Positions 28,340 to 38,340 are shown, numbered from the stretch's first letter. The stretch: DNA of 48,924 nucleotides from an uncultured Pelagibacteraceae bacterium (GCA_902559565.1 CACEIH010000003.1:1-48924), one strand, 5' to 3'. Program-made: numbers and translations. The notes: generated from the sequence alone by a model not told the origin.

Positions 28340-29200
28340 TTAAGAATTTCTTAGTTTTAAAAATGAGTGAATTGCTATTGTAGCGATTATTATAACCCCA
28401 CCCTGAAGAGTCTCTATACTTGGTTGCTCTTTAATTATCAACCAGACCCATATAGGGCCTATTATGGTTTCTAATAAAAAAAATAAATTTACTTCCGCAG
28501 CTGGAATAAACCTTGGGGCTATAGTTACTAATACAAAAGGTATAGCAACACAAAGAATACACATTAAAGGTATAATAAATAGATCTCTGTCTATAAGAGT
28601 AAAACTTTCAATAAAAAATAAAGCAAAAGTGGCAACAAATAATTTTCCAACAACAGCAGCAGGAACCAAATTTTTTGTTTTGGCAGATCTTATCGTTACG
28701 GCTCCTATTGCTAAACCTAATGCTGTGACAAATCCTAGAATATCTCCATAAAAATTACCTAATTTTATAGAGTCGAAGAAAATATAAATTATAGCTAAAA
28801 AAGTCACAATTATTGAAATCCATGTCTTTTTATCGGGTGGTTCTTTTAAAAAAATTGCCCCAAGAATAGCTGATAACATAGGAGCTGTAGCAATCATTAC
28901 CAATGTGTTGGCAACATTAGTATTTTGAATAGAAACTACAAAAGTTATATTTGTTAAGCTGAATGTTCCAATGTAAATAAGCCCATGGTAACCGCTAGTA
29001 AACAGAATTTTAAAGAAATTTAATTTATAAATTAAAAGCATACCTAAAAAAACAGTAAAAAATGGAATTATACCTCTATAGAAAACTAAACCCCAGGTAT
29101 CAACATTAGATAGTCTTATAAATAAAGAGTCTGGTGTAATAAACATTACAGCCACAAAAGCCATTAAAGAACCTTTTTGTTGATCAGTTAGATTTCTCAT
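28340..29200 (-). CDS. EamA/DMT-family permease
   Basis: About 10 TM; NVANTLVMIATAPMLSAILGAIFLKEPPDKKTW. Start at 29200 (MRNLTDQQKG) gives a 4-nt ATGA overlap with gshB and is preferred over the ORF-track Met at 29218. Confidence 0.85.
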   Translation of the reverse strand: MRNLTDQQKGSLMAFVAVMFITPDSLFIRLSNVDTWGLVFYRGIIPFFTVFLGMLLIYKLNFFKILFTSGYHGLIYIGTFSLTNITFVVSIQNTNVANTLVMIATAPMLSAILGAIFLKEPPDKKTWISIIVTFLAIIYIFFDSIKLGNFYGDILGFVTALGLAIGAVTIRSAKTKNLVPAAVVGKLFVATFALFFIESFTLIDRDLFIIPLMCILCVAIPFVLVTIAPRFIPAAEVNLFFLLETIIGPIWVWLIIKEQPSIETLQGGVIIIATIAIHSFLKLRNS

Positions 29201-30123
29201 GCTCTTAATTCTTTCCAAAAAGTTTTTGCAATATTAATTTTTGATAGATCATAAAAATTTTTTAAACCTGTGGGGGATGTAACATTGATATCACCATTTA
29301 GTTTTTGATCGATAAAATCAATACCTGCAAAAAAAATGTTATCCTTTTTAAGATCTTTAGCAATTTTATTTGATATCTTTTTTTCTTTTGAAGAAAGATT
29401 TGCTTTAATAGCTTTACCACCCTTACTTAGATTGCTTAAAAAAGAGCCTTTTTTGGGTATTCTGGATATTGCTCCGACAATTTTACCATTTACTATGAAT
29501 ACTCTTTTATCACCTTTGCTTATATTAGGTAAAAATTTTTGACACATAATATAATTATATTTTTTGATAATCTTTTTTACTAATTTGAGATTAAATTTAG
29601 ATAGTAGACTAATGTCATTTCCACCAAAGCTATGAATAGGTTTTATAATAACTTTGTTATTTTCTTTAAAAAATTTTCTAATCTCATTAATGTTTTGAGT
29701 GAAAATAGTATTTGGCATAAATTTTTTATATTTAGCAGAGTAGAGTTTTTCAGAAATATTTCTTATTGAGGTAGGGTCATTAATAATTTTTATTTTATCT
29801 TTAATAGTATCTAAAATATATGTTGTCGTGATATAATTTAGATTAAAAGGTGGATTTTGCCTTATCAAAATAAATCTACAATTAGTTAGATACATTTTTT
29901 TCTTTTTTAATATCTTAAAAAACTTTTTTTTATTATAATTAAATTTTATGAAATAACCCTCAGCAACAACATTAGAGTTAATTATTGATAAATTTTTCGG
30001 TTCATAAAAAAATATTTTATATTTTTTTCTTTGAATTTCTTTAGCCAAAAAAATACTGGTATCTGTTTTAGGATTTAGAGATGATGGATGGTCTCCTTGA
30101 ATTGCGACAATTTTATTTATCAT
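29197..30123 (-). CDS. gshB: Glutathione synthase
   Basis: KIVAIQGDHPSSLNPKTDTSIFLAKEIQRK, RQNPPFNLNYITTTYILD, KPIHSFGGNDISLL, FAGIDFIDQKLNGDINVTSPTGLKNFYDL. ATG at 30123 preferred over GTG at 30132. Confidence 0.92.
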   Translation of the reverse strand: MINKIVAIQGDHPSSLNPKTDTSIFLAKEIQRKKYKIFFYEPKNLSIINSNVVAEGYFIKFNYNKKKFFKILKKKKMYLTNCRFILIRQNPPFNLNYITTTYILDTIKDKIKIINDPTSIRNISEKLYSAKYKKFMPNTIFTQNINEIRKFFKENNKVIIKPIHSFGGNDISLLSKFNLKLVKKIIKKYNYIMCQKFLPNISKGDKRVFIVNGKIVGAISRIPKKGSFLSNLSKGGKAIKANLSSKEKKISNKIAKDLKKDNIFFAGIDFIDQKLNGDINVTSPTGLKNFYDLSKINIAKTFWKELRA

Positions 30124-31408
30124 ACAGCACACTTAAATCTTCATTTTTTGAAAATTTACTAATCATATGATCTGCATTTGTGGTTTTATTATCAATTACA
30201 TTTTGTAAGTGATTTAAAAATAAACTTTCATTTTTATTACTTTTATTAAGTACATCTCTATTTTCTAAACCTTTTCTTGATAAATCTAATAAAGTTGATG
30301 CCCAATAAAGAAGGTCCTTACCCATTAATTGTGTATTAAACCCTTTTTGAGGAGACTCGAGGTAAGCATTCATTATTTTATTTTTATCCCATTTAGAAAT
30401 TAAATCATAAACCTCATCTAAATTTCCATACAATAAACCAACATTAAAAGCTGGACCCGCACACAAACAATCCCAACCACAAGTATCCATTGATCTAAGT
30501 TCTATATATTTTTTTAATCTATTTTCGGTAAATATTGTACTAAGATGAGTGGATAAATCATTCTGAGTTGGTGATCTATTATCAATTTCATTTATTTCCT
30601 TATTCATAAAATCTTGAAATGTATATTTTTTCCCCGACATATAGTTTTCTCCATCTTGGATGAATAAAATTGGGAAGCCTATTATATAATCTGTATATTT
30701 TTCAAAATTTAGATCATCCAAAAATAATTTTGGTAATCCACCTCGAGAAGTGTTTTGCCAAACTTTTGATCTATAAGATAAATAGTTGCTTTTTTTTCTC
30801 TCAACTATTGAGGAATTCGCAAATAATGCAATTGAAACTGGAACAATCGAATTAACAACTCTAAATTTTTTTGTAAAATCTTCTTCAGAGCTATAATCAA
30901 TATTTAATTGAGTTCCGCAAGTTCGATACATCATATCAAGACTCAACTTCCCACCAAGTGGCATATCTTTTGTCATTATTTTGTATCTTTTCTTTGGATT
31001 ATTTGGGATTTCATTAAGTTTTGATATTGGGTCAAATCCAGCACTTACGATACTTAGATTAAGTTTTTTTGTTACTTGTTTGAGTTCAAATAAATAATCA
31101 TGTGACTCCGCACATGCTTCATGAATATTGTTAAGTTTATCACCTGATAACTCTATTTGATTTCCTGGTTCAAGAGTAATATTTTTACCTCCCTTATTTA
31201 ATCCAATTATATTTTTTTTTTCTAAAATTGGATTCCAGCCAAATTCTAATAAGGCTGAAAACATTTCTTTTATTGCTGAATAATCAATACGTTTATCATT
31301 CTTATTATCAAATAAAAATTTTTCATGTTCAATTCCAATCTTGAAGTTTTTTTTATCTTTGATGCCTGATTGAAAATATTCAATAATTTTTTCTTTAGTA
31401 TCTACCAT
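30113..31408 (-). CDS. gshA: Glutamate-cysteine ligase (plant/alphaproteobacterial GCS2 type)
   Basis: 431 aa; KIGIEHEKFLFD, ITLEPGNQIELSGDKLNNIHEAC, MMYRTCGTQLNIDYSSEEDF, YIELRSMDTCGWDCLCAGPAF. Confidence 0.92.
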   Translation of the reverse strand: MVDTKEKIIEYFQSGIKDKKNFKIGIEHEKFLFDNKNDKRIDYSAIKEMFSALLEFGWNPILEKKNIIGLNKGGKNITLEPGNQIELSGDKLNNIHEACAESHDYLFELKQVTKKLNLSIVSAGFDPISKLNEIPNNPKKRYKIMTKDMPLGGKLSLDMMYRTCGTQLNIDYSSEEDFTKKFRVVNSIVPVSIALFANSSIVERKKSNYLSYRSKVWQNTSRGGLPKLFLDDLNFEKYTDYIIGFPILFIQDGENYMSGKKYTFQDFMNKEINEIDNRSPTQNDLSTHLSTIFTENRLKKYIELRSMDTCGWDCLCAGPAFNVGLLYGNLDEVYDLISKWDKNKIMNAYLESPQKGFNTQLMGKDLLYWASTLLDLSRKGLENRDVLNKSNKNESLFLNHLQNVIDNKTTNADHMISKFSKNEDLSVLYDK

Positions 31409-31438
31409 TAGATTTTAAATAGTAATTTATTTCATTAT

Positions 31439-31996
31439 TTAAATTAAAGAATATGGTTTTCTTGAAAATATTCTTTTAACCATTGGAGCAAAATCTTCAA
31501 GTGTCATACTCTCGTAATTTGGATCAAATGAAGCCTGATCCCATTTTTCACAAAAGTTTACAGCATCGTTATAGTACTCGTGATCTTTATATTTTTCTCT
31601 TTGATTCTTATTTTTTCCCAAATGATGAGCATAATAATACATTTGGAACTCACCATGTTTCTCTATTATCCAGTGAGTTTTCTTACTAACATAAGGCTTG
31701 ATTACTGCAGCAGCGTATTCTGAGTGATTTAAAGGTGCCAATTCATCTCCGATATCGTGCAATAGGGCTGCAACAACCATTTCTTCATCTGCTTTGTCTT
31801 TAAATGCCCTGGTTGCTGTTTGCAGTGAATGTTCAAGCCTTGAAATTTTATAACCCTCTAATGTGGAAGTAAGACCTTTCATAAAATTTAAAATTCTATC
31901 AGCTGTTCCATTGATGTAATCCTGTTCATATTTATCTAACAAAAGATATTCATCTTTAGTGCCAGATTTCATTTCTGTGAAATTTACAGTTTTCAT
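31439..31996 (-). CDS. HD-domain protein, PhnZ/TmpB-like (candidate di-iron oxygenase or phosphohydrolase)
   Basis: 185 aa; metal-ligand pattern SRLEHSLQTA, ALLHDIGDELAPLNHSEYAA, WIIEKHGEFQMYYYAHHLG, CEKWDQASFDPNY. Confidence 0.75.
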   Translation of the reverse strand: MKTVNFTEMKSGTKDEYLLLDKYEQDYINGTADRILNFMKGLTSTLEGYKISRLEHSLQTATRAFKDKADEEMVVAALLHDIGDELAPLNHSEYAAAVIKPYVSKKTHWIIEKHGEFQMYYYAHHLGKNKNQREKYKDHEYYNDAVNFCEKWDQASFDPNYESMTLEDFAPMVKRIFSRKPYSLI

Positions 31997-33478
31997 TTAA
32001 TTATTTGATGCAGTGCTCAATAAAGATAATTGAGTTATTTTATTGTCACCAAGTTCATCAATTGGTTTAACTGGATAATCTCCAGTAAAATAATGATCAG
32101 TTAATTGTGGATAAGTTTCATTTCTATTTTTAAATCCTATTGCTCTATACATACCTTCTAAAGATAAAAATTTTAAAGATTTTGCACCTATATAATCACA
32201 GATTTCATTATTAGATTTATTCGCAGCCAGCAATTCTTTTTTAGTTGGAGTGTCTACACCATAAAAATCAGGAAATCTAATTTCAGGACACGCAATCTTT
32301 ACATGGACTTCTTTAGCTCCAGCATCATAAAGCATTTTTACTATTTTATGTGATGTAGTTCCTCTAACTAAAGAGTCGTCAATTAAAATTATTTTTTTTT
32401 CTTTTATTGCTGATTGATTAGCATTTAATTTTAATTTAACACCTAAACTTCTTATTTTTTGGCTTGGTTCTATAAAAGTTCTTCCTACATAGTGATTTCG
32501 AACTAACCCTAACTCAAATTTCATGCCAAGGTATTGAGCAAAACCTAATGCTGCTGCATTACCAGAATCTGGTACAGGAACAACAATATCTGCATCTATA
32601 TCGTTTTCTTTAGCAAGTTCTGAACCAAGACTTTTTCGATGTTCATAAGCAGTCTTTCCATCTAGAATACTGTCTGGTCTTGCAAAATATATATATTCGA
32701 ATACACAAGGCCTAACTTTTTTTGGTGGGAAAGGCTTTATACTTTTTAGTTCATCTTTTTCTATCAAAACTATTTCTCCATTCTCAACTTCTCTTATAAA
32801 TTTTGCACCGATAATATCTAATGCACATGTTTCAGAAGCCAAAACATAACTATTTTTTAATTTTCCAATCACTAATGGTCTAATTCCGTAAGGATCTCTC
32901 ACTCCAACCAAGGAGTTTTGAGTAAGCATAACTAAAGCATAACCACCTTGGATTTGAAAAATAGCATCAACTATTTTATCTATAGTATTACCTCTTTTTG
33001 ATTTAGCTATTAATTGAACTATAGTTTCAGTATCAGAAGTAGTATAAAAAATTGCACCATCTTCTACCAACTTATTTCTTAGTGAAATTGAGTTTGTTAA
33101 ATTTCCATTGTGAGCAACACCAATACCTCCTGCATTGGTATCTGCAAAGAAAGGCTGAATATTTCTTAAAGTATTTTCACCTGTAGTACTATATCTATTA
33201 TGACCAATTGCAAAGTTCCCTGGAAGTTTATTTAAAACTTTTTCTTTATTAAAATTATCCCCAACTAAACCAAATCTTTTTTCGGAAAAATACTGCTCTC
33301 CATTGAAAGTAACTATTCCACAACCTTCTTGACCTCGATGTTGAAGAGCATGAAGCCCAAGAGCTGTTAATGCAGATGCATCTTTAGCATTACTAACACC
33401 AAATACACCACATTCTTCTTTTAATTTAGGATCAAAGTTCTTCAATTTTTTCTTTAGAGTCTTGATATGTTTTTTCAT
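31997..33478 (-). CDS. purF: Amidophosphoribosyltransferase
   Basis: 493 aa; EECGVFGVSNAKDAS, ALQHRGQEGCGIVTF, IGHNRYSTTG, ILIDDSLVRGTTSHKIVKML. Confidence 0.97.
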   Translation of the reverse strand: MKKHIKTLKKKLKNFDPKLKEECGVFGVSNAKDASALTALGLHALQHRGQEGCGIVTFNGEQYFSEKRFGLVGDNFNKEKVLNKLPGNFAIGHNRYSTTGENTLRNIQPFFADTNAGGIGVAHNGNLTNSISLRNKLVEDGAIFYTTSDTETIVQLIAKSKRGNTIDKIVDAIFQIQGGYALVMLTQNSLVGVRDPYGIRPLVIGKLKNSYVLASETCALDIIGAKFIREVENGEIVLIEKDELKSIKPFPPKKVRPCVFEYIYFARPDSILDGKTAYEHRKSLGSELAKENDIDADIVVPVPDSGNAAALGFAQYLGMKFELGLVRNHYVGRTFIEPSQKIRSLGVKLKLNANQSAIKEKKIILIDDSLVRGTTSHKIVKMLYDAGAKEVHVKIACPEIRFPDFYGVDTPTKKELLAANKSNNEICDYIGAKSLKFLSLEGMYRAIGFKNRNETYPQLTDHYFTGDYPVKPIDELGDNKITQLSLLSTASNN

Positions 33479-33977
33479 CAGGAAATTCTTTCAATAAATA
33501 ATTACTACCTTTTTCTAAATATGGGAAGATATATGATTTGTCTAAATTTATTGGCCATTTACTGTAATTATAGACTATATGCACACCTGAAAAGATGCAT
33601 ACACAAATAATATAAGCTCTAATAAATCCAAAAAAGAATCCAAATAAAGTATCTAAACTCCCAATGCCAGTGTATTTAATAGCTTTGCTAATTCCTCTAT
33701 TAATCATTAAAACTAAAAAAATCACAATTATGAATATTGAAATTCCAAGCCCAACATCAAGAACATATTCGTTGTCAATAATATCTTTTAAATATGGTTT
33801 AACTCTTGGAAAAATTATTAAAGTTATTATGTATGCAAGTAACCATTTAGCCATTGAAAGAATACTTAAAACAAAACCTTTTTTATAGCATTTAATCAAA
33901 GAAAGGATTGTAAAAATTAAATAGATTAAATCTATAATTGAAATCTTTTCATAAAAATCAACTATTACATCTAACAT
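33432..33977 (-). CDS. cvpA: CvpA family protein
   Basis: 181 aa; MLDVIVDFYEKISIIDLIYLIFTILSLIKCYKKGFVLSILSMAKWLLAYI; immediately upstream of purF. Confidence 0.88.
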   Translation of the reverse strand: MLDVIVDFYEKISIIDLIYLIFTILSLIKCYKKGFVLSILSMAKWLLAYIITLIIFPRVKPYLKDIIDNEYVLDVGLGISIFIIVIFLVLMINRGISKAIKYTGIGSLDTLFGFFFGFIRAYIICVCIFSGVHIVYNYSKWPINLDKSYIFPYLEKGSNYLLKEFPDEKTYQDSKEKIEEL

Positions 33978-33981
33978 TTAA

Positions 33982-36369
33982 TTATTTTTCAAATGGTTTG
34001 ATTAATAGTATTAAGGTTGGGAGTAATGTTAAAACTGAAATCATTGCTAATAACATTGCCAGTCCGGTGAAAATACCAAAATAAATGGTTGGAATAAATT
34101 TAGATAAAACTAAAATTGAAAAACCAAAAACAATTGTAATCGAGGTGTTTAAAATTGCCCTACCAACTGTTGAATGACAGAGTTCAAGAGTTTTATTATA
34201 ATCATTAGAATTATTGAATTCCTCTCTAAATCTATAAATATAGTGAATACTATTATCAACTGCAATTCCAATTGTAATAGCAGCGATAGTTATAGTCATC
34301 ATATCTAATGGAATACCCAGTAAGCCGATAATTCCTAAAATAAAAAAGGCAGCAATAAAATTTGGAACCACACCAATCAAAGATAATTTTACATTTTTGA
34401 AAAGAATAAAAAACATAGCAAATATCCCAGCCATTACTAAGCCTAAGGTAAGTATTTGTGATTTAAATAAACTTTGAAGCAAATTGTTAAATAATATTAA
34501 AACACCAGCAAGTTTAAAATCTTTTTCCTCTAAGCCTAATTTATCCTTAAGATCAAAATTTATTTTTTTTATCAAATCATTTCTTCGTAAGTTTTCTTGA
34601 GAGTCGATTATTCTGACGCTAATTCTTGCTTCATTATCTTTAATTGAAATGTAAGGATTAACTATCTCTGTTTTTATACTTTCTGGTATTTTAGAATATA
34701 AAACTCCCATTTCTAATGTACCTAAGGGTTTATTATTATTTAATATTGTCGCTACATCAATTATTGATGAAAAAGATAGTACCTTTCCAACTTGAGGTAA
34801 GGCATCTAAATAATTATGTACCGATGCTATTCTATCTATTTTATCTTTTGTAAACCAATATTTTTCATCATCATTGTTATTTTCTTCTCCCCAATTTTCA
34901 AATTCTTCTTCTTCTTCATTTTTTAGTTTTTCTTTTTTTGGAAATTTCAATATTACTTCTAAAGGCGTTGTACCACCCAATTCTTCGTCTATAAGTTTCA
35001 TTCCTTTATAGATTTCTGTCTTTTTATCAAAGTAGTTAATAAAACTGTTTTCTACTTCAAGACGACTTATTCCAATTAAACTCAATATAATTACCAAACC
35101 AGTAATAGCAAAAATAGATTTATGATTTTGTTGAGATATTTTTGCAAAAAATGATGTAACAAATGAGTCTTTATATTCTTTTAAAGAAATATTTTCTTGG
35201 GGCACTAAATTAATAAGAGTAGGGAGTAATGTAAAAGTAATTATAAAAGATGTGATTAATCCCAAAGTCATCATCCATCCAAAATCGATAATAGGTTTTA
35301 TTCCACTAAAAATTAGAGAAAGAAATGCAATTATAGTTGTCAAAACTGTATATAAAATTGGCCAAAACATTTTATCAGTTGTCAAAGTAATTAAATCTAA
35401 AATATTTTTATTTGGTTGTTTTTCTTTTAATTGTAAAAATCTTGTACTTATATGAATGTTCATTGCCATTGTAAGAATTAGCATTAGAGCAATAAAATTA
35501 GATGAAATAACTGTGACCTTCCATCCTAACAATCCCAATATTCCCATCATTATAATTACAGAAAAAAAACAGCTACTAATAGGAACTATAATCCAAATTA
35601 ATTTTCTAAAAACAAACCATAAGGTTGCAATGATGAATAAAAGAACACCTATACCAAATACAATGATATCACTTTTTATAAATGACATCATATCATCAGC
35701 AATCATAGGTATTCCACCTAAGTGAATCTTTCCTATATCTTCATAACTTTTTATAACATCTCTAATTTCAAGAATATTTTGATGGTTTTGTTTTTTAATC
35801 TGATCTCTGTAATTTTCTAATTCTTTTTTTGATTTTTCATTAATATTTTCTAATTCCTCATTCTTTTTTATGTTAACAATAATACCACTTGTCTTTCCAT
35901 CTTCACTAATTACAAAATTTCTAAAAACAGGACTATTTAATATTTCATTGAAACCTCGTTCACGATCAATATCTTCATCTTTTAAAGTTTTAAAATTTTT
36001 AAGTCGTTCTTGTAATGGGGAGTCAGTACTATTCAGTAAGGGGATATCTAGCAAAGTAATAACACTATGAACCCAATCCAAGCTTTGAATTTTGTACTTT
36101 AAACTCAAAAGATTATTGATTGAAACATCAGTAACCATTCCTTCATTTGGAGTATAAGTTAAAATAAGAAATTCTTTTGAACCATATCTTTTTGAAACTT
36201 CCTTAAGATATTTAAGATCAGGATCTCCTTCGATAAGAAGTGTTTCAGAGGAGGCATCTAATCTAAAATCTTTTGAATAATAACCAAAATTGATTAGTGC
36301 TATTAATAATATAAAAAAAATAGACTTTGGATTTTTAAGTATTATGTTTTGATAAAATTGGGCAAGCAT
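33982..36369 (-). CDS. RND superfamily exporter (MMPL/HAE3-like)
   Basis: 795 aa, two-repeat RND topology; FRLDASSETLLIEGDPDLKYLKEVSKRYGSKEFLILTYTP, MMTITIAAITIGIAVDNSIHYIYRFREEF. Confidence 0.88.
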   Translation of the reverse strand: MLAQFYQNIILKNPKSIFFILLIALINFGYYSKDFRLDASSETLLIEGDPDLKYLKEVSKRYGSKEFLILTYTPNEGMVTDVSINNLLSLKYKIQSLDWVHSVITLLDIPLLNSTDSPLQERLKNFKTLKDEDIDRERGFNEILNSPVFRNFVISEDGKTSGIIVNIKKNEELENINEKSKKELENYRDQIKKQNHQNILEIRDVIKSYEDIGKIHLGGIPMIADDMMSFIKSDIIVFGIGVLLFIIATLWFVFRKLIWIIVPISSCFFSVIIMMGILGLLGWKVTVISSNFIALMLILTMAMNIHISTRFLQLKEKQPNKNILDLITLTTDKMFWPILYTVLTTIIAFLSLIFSGIKPIIDFGWMMTLGLITSFIITFTLLPTLINLVPQENISLKEYKDSFVTSFFAKISQQNHKSIFAITGLVIILSLIGISRLEVENSFINYFDKKTEIYKGMKLIDEELGGTTPLEVILKFPKKEKLKNEEEEEFENWGEENNNDDEKYWFTKDKIDRIASVHNYLDALPQVGKVLSFSSIIDVATILNNNKPLGTLEMGVLYSKIPESIKTEIVNPYISIKDNEARISVRIIDSQENLRRNDLIKKINFDLKDKLGLEEKDFKLAGVLILFNNLLQSLFKSQILTLGLVMAGIFAMFFILFKNVKLSLIGVVPNFIAAFFILGIIGLLGIPLDMMTITIAAITIGIAVDNSIHYIYRFREEFNNSNDYNKTLELCHSTVGRAILNTSITIVFGFSILVLSKFIPTIYFGIFTGLAMLLAMISVLTLLPTLILLIKPFEK

Positions 36370-36390
36370 TTACTCCTTTTATATTGGAAT

Positions 36391-37809
36391 TTAGCTCGTT
36401 TGAGTATCCTTAAATTTAGTAAACATTGCCTCAAATTCTAACATTACATTTCCTGTTGGACCGTGTCTTTGTTTACCAATAATTATCTCTGCTAAATTAG
36501 AAACCTCGTTCATTTTTGCCTGCCACTCCGCATGTTCTACTGTTGCTGGTCTTGGTTCTTTTCTTTCTAAGTAATAAGCTTCTCTATATACAAACATTAC
36601 AACATCAGCATCTTGTTCAATTGAACCAGATTCTCTTAGATCTGATAATTGTGGTTTTTTATCGTCCCTTTGTTCAACTGCTCTTGAAAGTTGCGAAAGA
36701 GCAACAACAGGCACGGATAATTCTTTAGCTATAGCTTTAAGACCTTGTGTGATTTCAGAAATTTCCTGAACTCTGCCATCTTTATTATTAAAAGTGCCTT
36801 TCATTAATTGAATATAATCAACCACAATCATATCAAGTCCAAATAATCTTTTTATTCTTCTAGCTCGATTACTCATTGCTGCAATACTTATTGCTGGAGT
36901 TTCATCTATGTATAAAGGTAATTCAGAAATATTTTTTGATGTCTCAATAAACTTATCAAATTGTTCGTCTGAAATTCTACCTCTTCTAATATCATTAGAT
37001 TTTATTCTAGATTGTTCTGCTAAAATTCTTGTAGATAGTTGCTCAGAAGACATTTCTAAAGAAAAAAAAGCTATTGAAGACTTCTTCCCATTGTCTTGCA
37101 ACTTTTGAGCTGCATAGAACGCTATGTTTGTTGCCAGAGCAGTTTTTCCCATGGATGGTCTTCCAGCAATGATTATTAAATCAGATTGGTGTAGACCACC
37201 AAGCCTATCATCTAAATCTCTCAAACCTGTAGGCACACCTACTATTCCTTCTTCATTTTTGTATGCAGCTGAAGCCATGTCAATAGTTTGTTTCATAGCT
37301 TCATCAAATTTAATTAATGATGAGTTAAAAGAACCCTTTTCAGCTAAATCAAATAGCAGTCTCTCAGAATTTTCAATTATATTTTGACCACTTGTATTTA
37401 AATCATTAAGTTTAGCAGTATCAATTGTTTGTTCTGAAATTTTTATTAATTCTCTTCTTACAAACATATCATATATGATTTTTGAATATTCCGTCGCTTG
37501 TCTAGTTGATGTAGAAAATTTTGTTATCTTCACAAGATATTCAGGTATATTTATTTCATCTTTTTCATTTTCAAAATAATTTTTAAGAGTAATTGGGTTC
37601 GCAAGCATCCCTTTATAAATTAAATTTTCAATTGCAGCAAAAATTTTTTGATGCATCGGGTCATAAAAATTTGAACTAGCAATTATTGTATTAATTTCAT
37701 CAAAAATTTCATTCGTGACTAAAATTGAACCTATTACAGATTGTTCAGCCTCAATATTATTAGGCAATTCTTTGAATTTATCTTTTACAATACTAAGATT
37801 GTTTTCCAT
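36391..37809 (-). CDS. dnaB: Replicative DNA helicase
   Basis: 472 aa; LPNNIEAEQSVIGSIL, IIAGRPSMGKTALATNIAF, DMIVVDYIQLMKG, LRESGSIEQDADVVMFVYR; no intein seen. Confidence 0.97.
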   Translation of the reverse strand: MENNLSIVKDKFKELPNNIEAEQSVIGSILVTNEIFDEINTIIASSNFYDPMHQKIFAAIENLIYKGMLANPITLKNYFENEKDEINIPEYLVKITKFSTSTRQATEYSKIIYDMFVRRELIKISEQTIDTAKLNDLNTSGQNIIENSERLLFDLAEKGSFNSSLIKFDEAMKQTIDMASAAYKNEEGIVGVPTGLRDLDDRLGGLHQSDLIIIAGRPSMGKTALATNIAFYAAQKLQDNGKKSSIAFFSLEMSSEQLSTRILAEQSRIKSNDIRRGRISDEQFDKFIETSKNISELPLYIDETPAISIAAMSNRARRIKRLFGLDMIVVDYIQLMKGTFNNKDGRVQEISEITQGLKAIAKELSVPVVALSQLSRAVEQRDDKKPQLSDLRESGSIEQDADVVMFVYREAYYLERKEPRPATVEHAEWQAKMNEVSNLAEIIIGKQRHGPTGNVMLEFEAMFTKFKDTQTS

Positions 37810-37880
37810 ATATTCAATTTATAATAAATATGTTTAAAAAAAATTTAAAAAAAAGGCTGGGGAAAAAATTGTATAATTAA

Positions 37881-38339
37881 TTATTCAATACTTTCAGCTG
37901 ACTCTACAACTATTAATATTTCAGCATCAACTTCAGAATGTAAGGATATTTTCGCTTTAAATTTTCCAAGAGATTTTATTTCTTGCATAGGCTGTATCAT
38001 TGACGGTTTTACATCCAAATTATCTCTTTCTTGAATTAATTTTGATATTTCAGTGGGTTTTACTGATCCATATAATTCATTGTTTTCTGTACTTAGTTTT
38101 TTAACTTTATATTCTTTTTTATTAAGCTTATCGTGAATTTCTTTAGCCTCTTTTTTTTTATCATTATCTTTTTTTGAGAGATCAGATTTTATTTTCTCTA
38201 CTTGTGAAATATTTTCCTTCGATGCATGTAGGGCCTTTTTATTTGCAATTAGAAAATTTCTTGCAAAACCTCTTTTTACATCAATAATTTCACCTATTGA
38301 TCCTATTCTTTTCAAATTTTCTAATAAAATTACTTTCAT
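37881..38339 (-). CDS. rplI: 50S ribosomal protein L9
   Basis: 152 aa; MKVILLENLKRIGSIGEIIDVKRGFARNFLIANKKAL. Confidence 0.97.
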   Translation of the reverse strand: MKVILLENLKRIGSIGEIIDVKRGFARNFLIANKKALHASKENISQVEKIKSDLSKKDNDKKKEAKEIHDKLNKKEYKVKKLSTENNELYGSVKPTEISKLIQERDNLDVKPSMIQPMQEIKSLGKFKAKISLHSEVDAEILIVVESAESIE

Positions 38340-38340
38340 A

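Noticed and set aside
35456-35725. Ile-rich 89-aa ORF opposite the RND exporter
   Set aside because: Antisense shadow of transmembrane-coding sequence.
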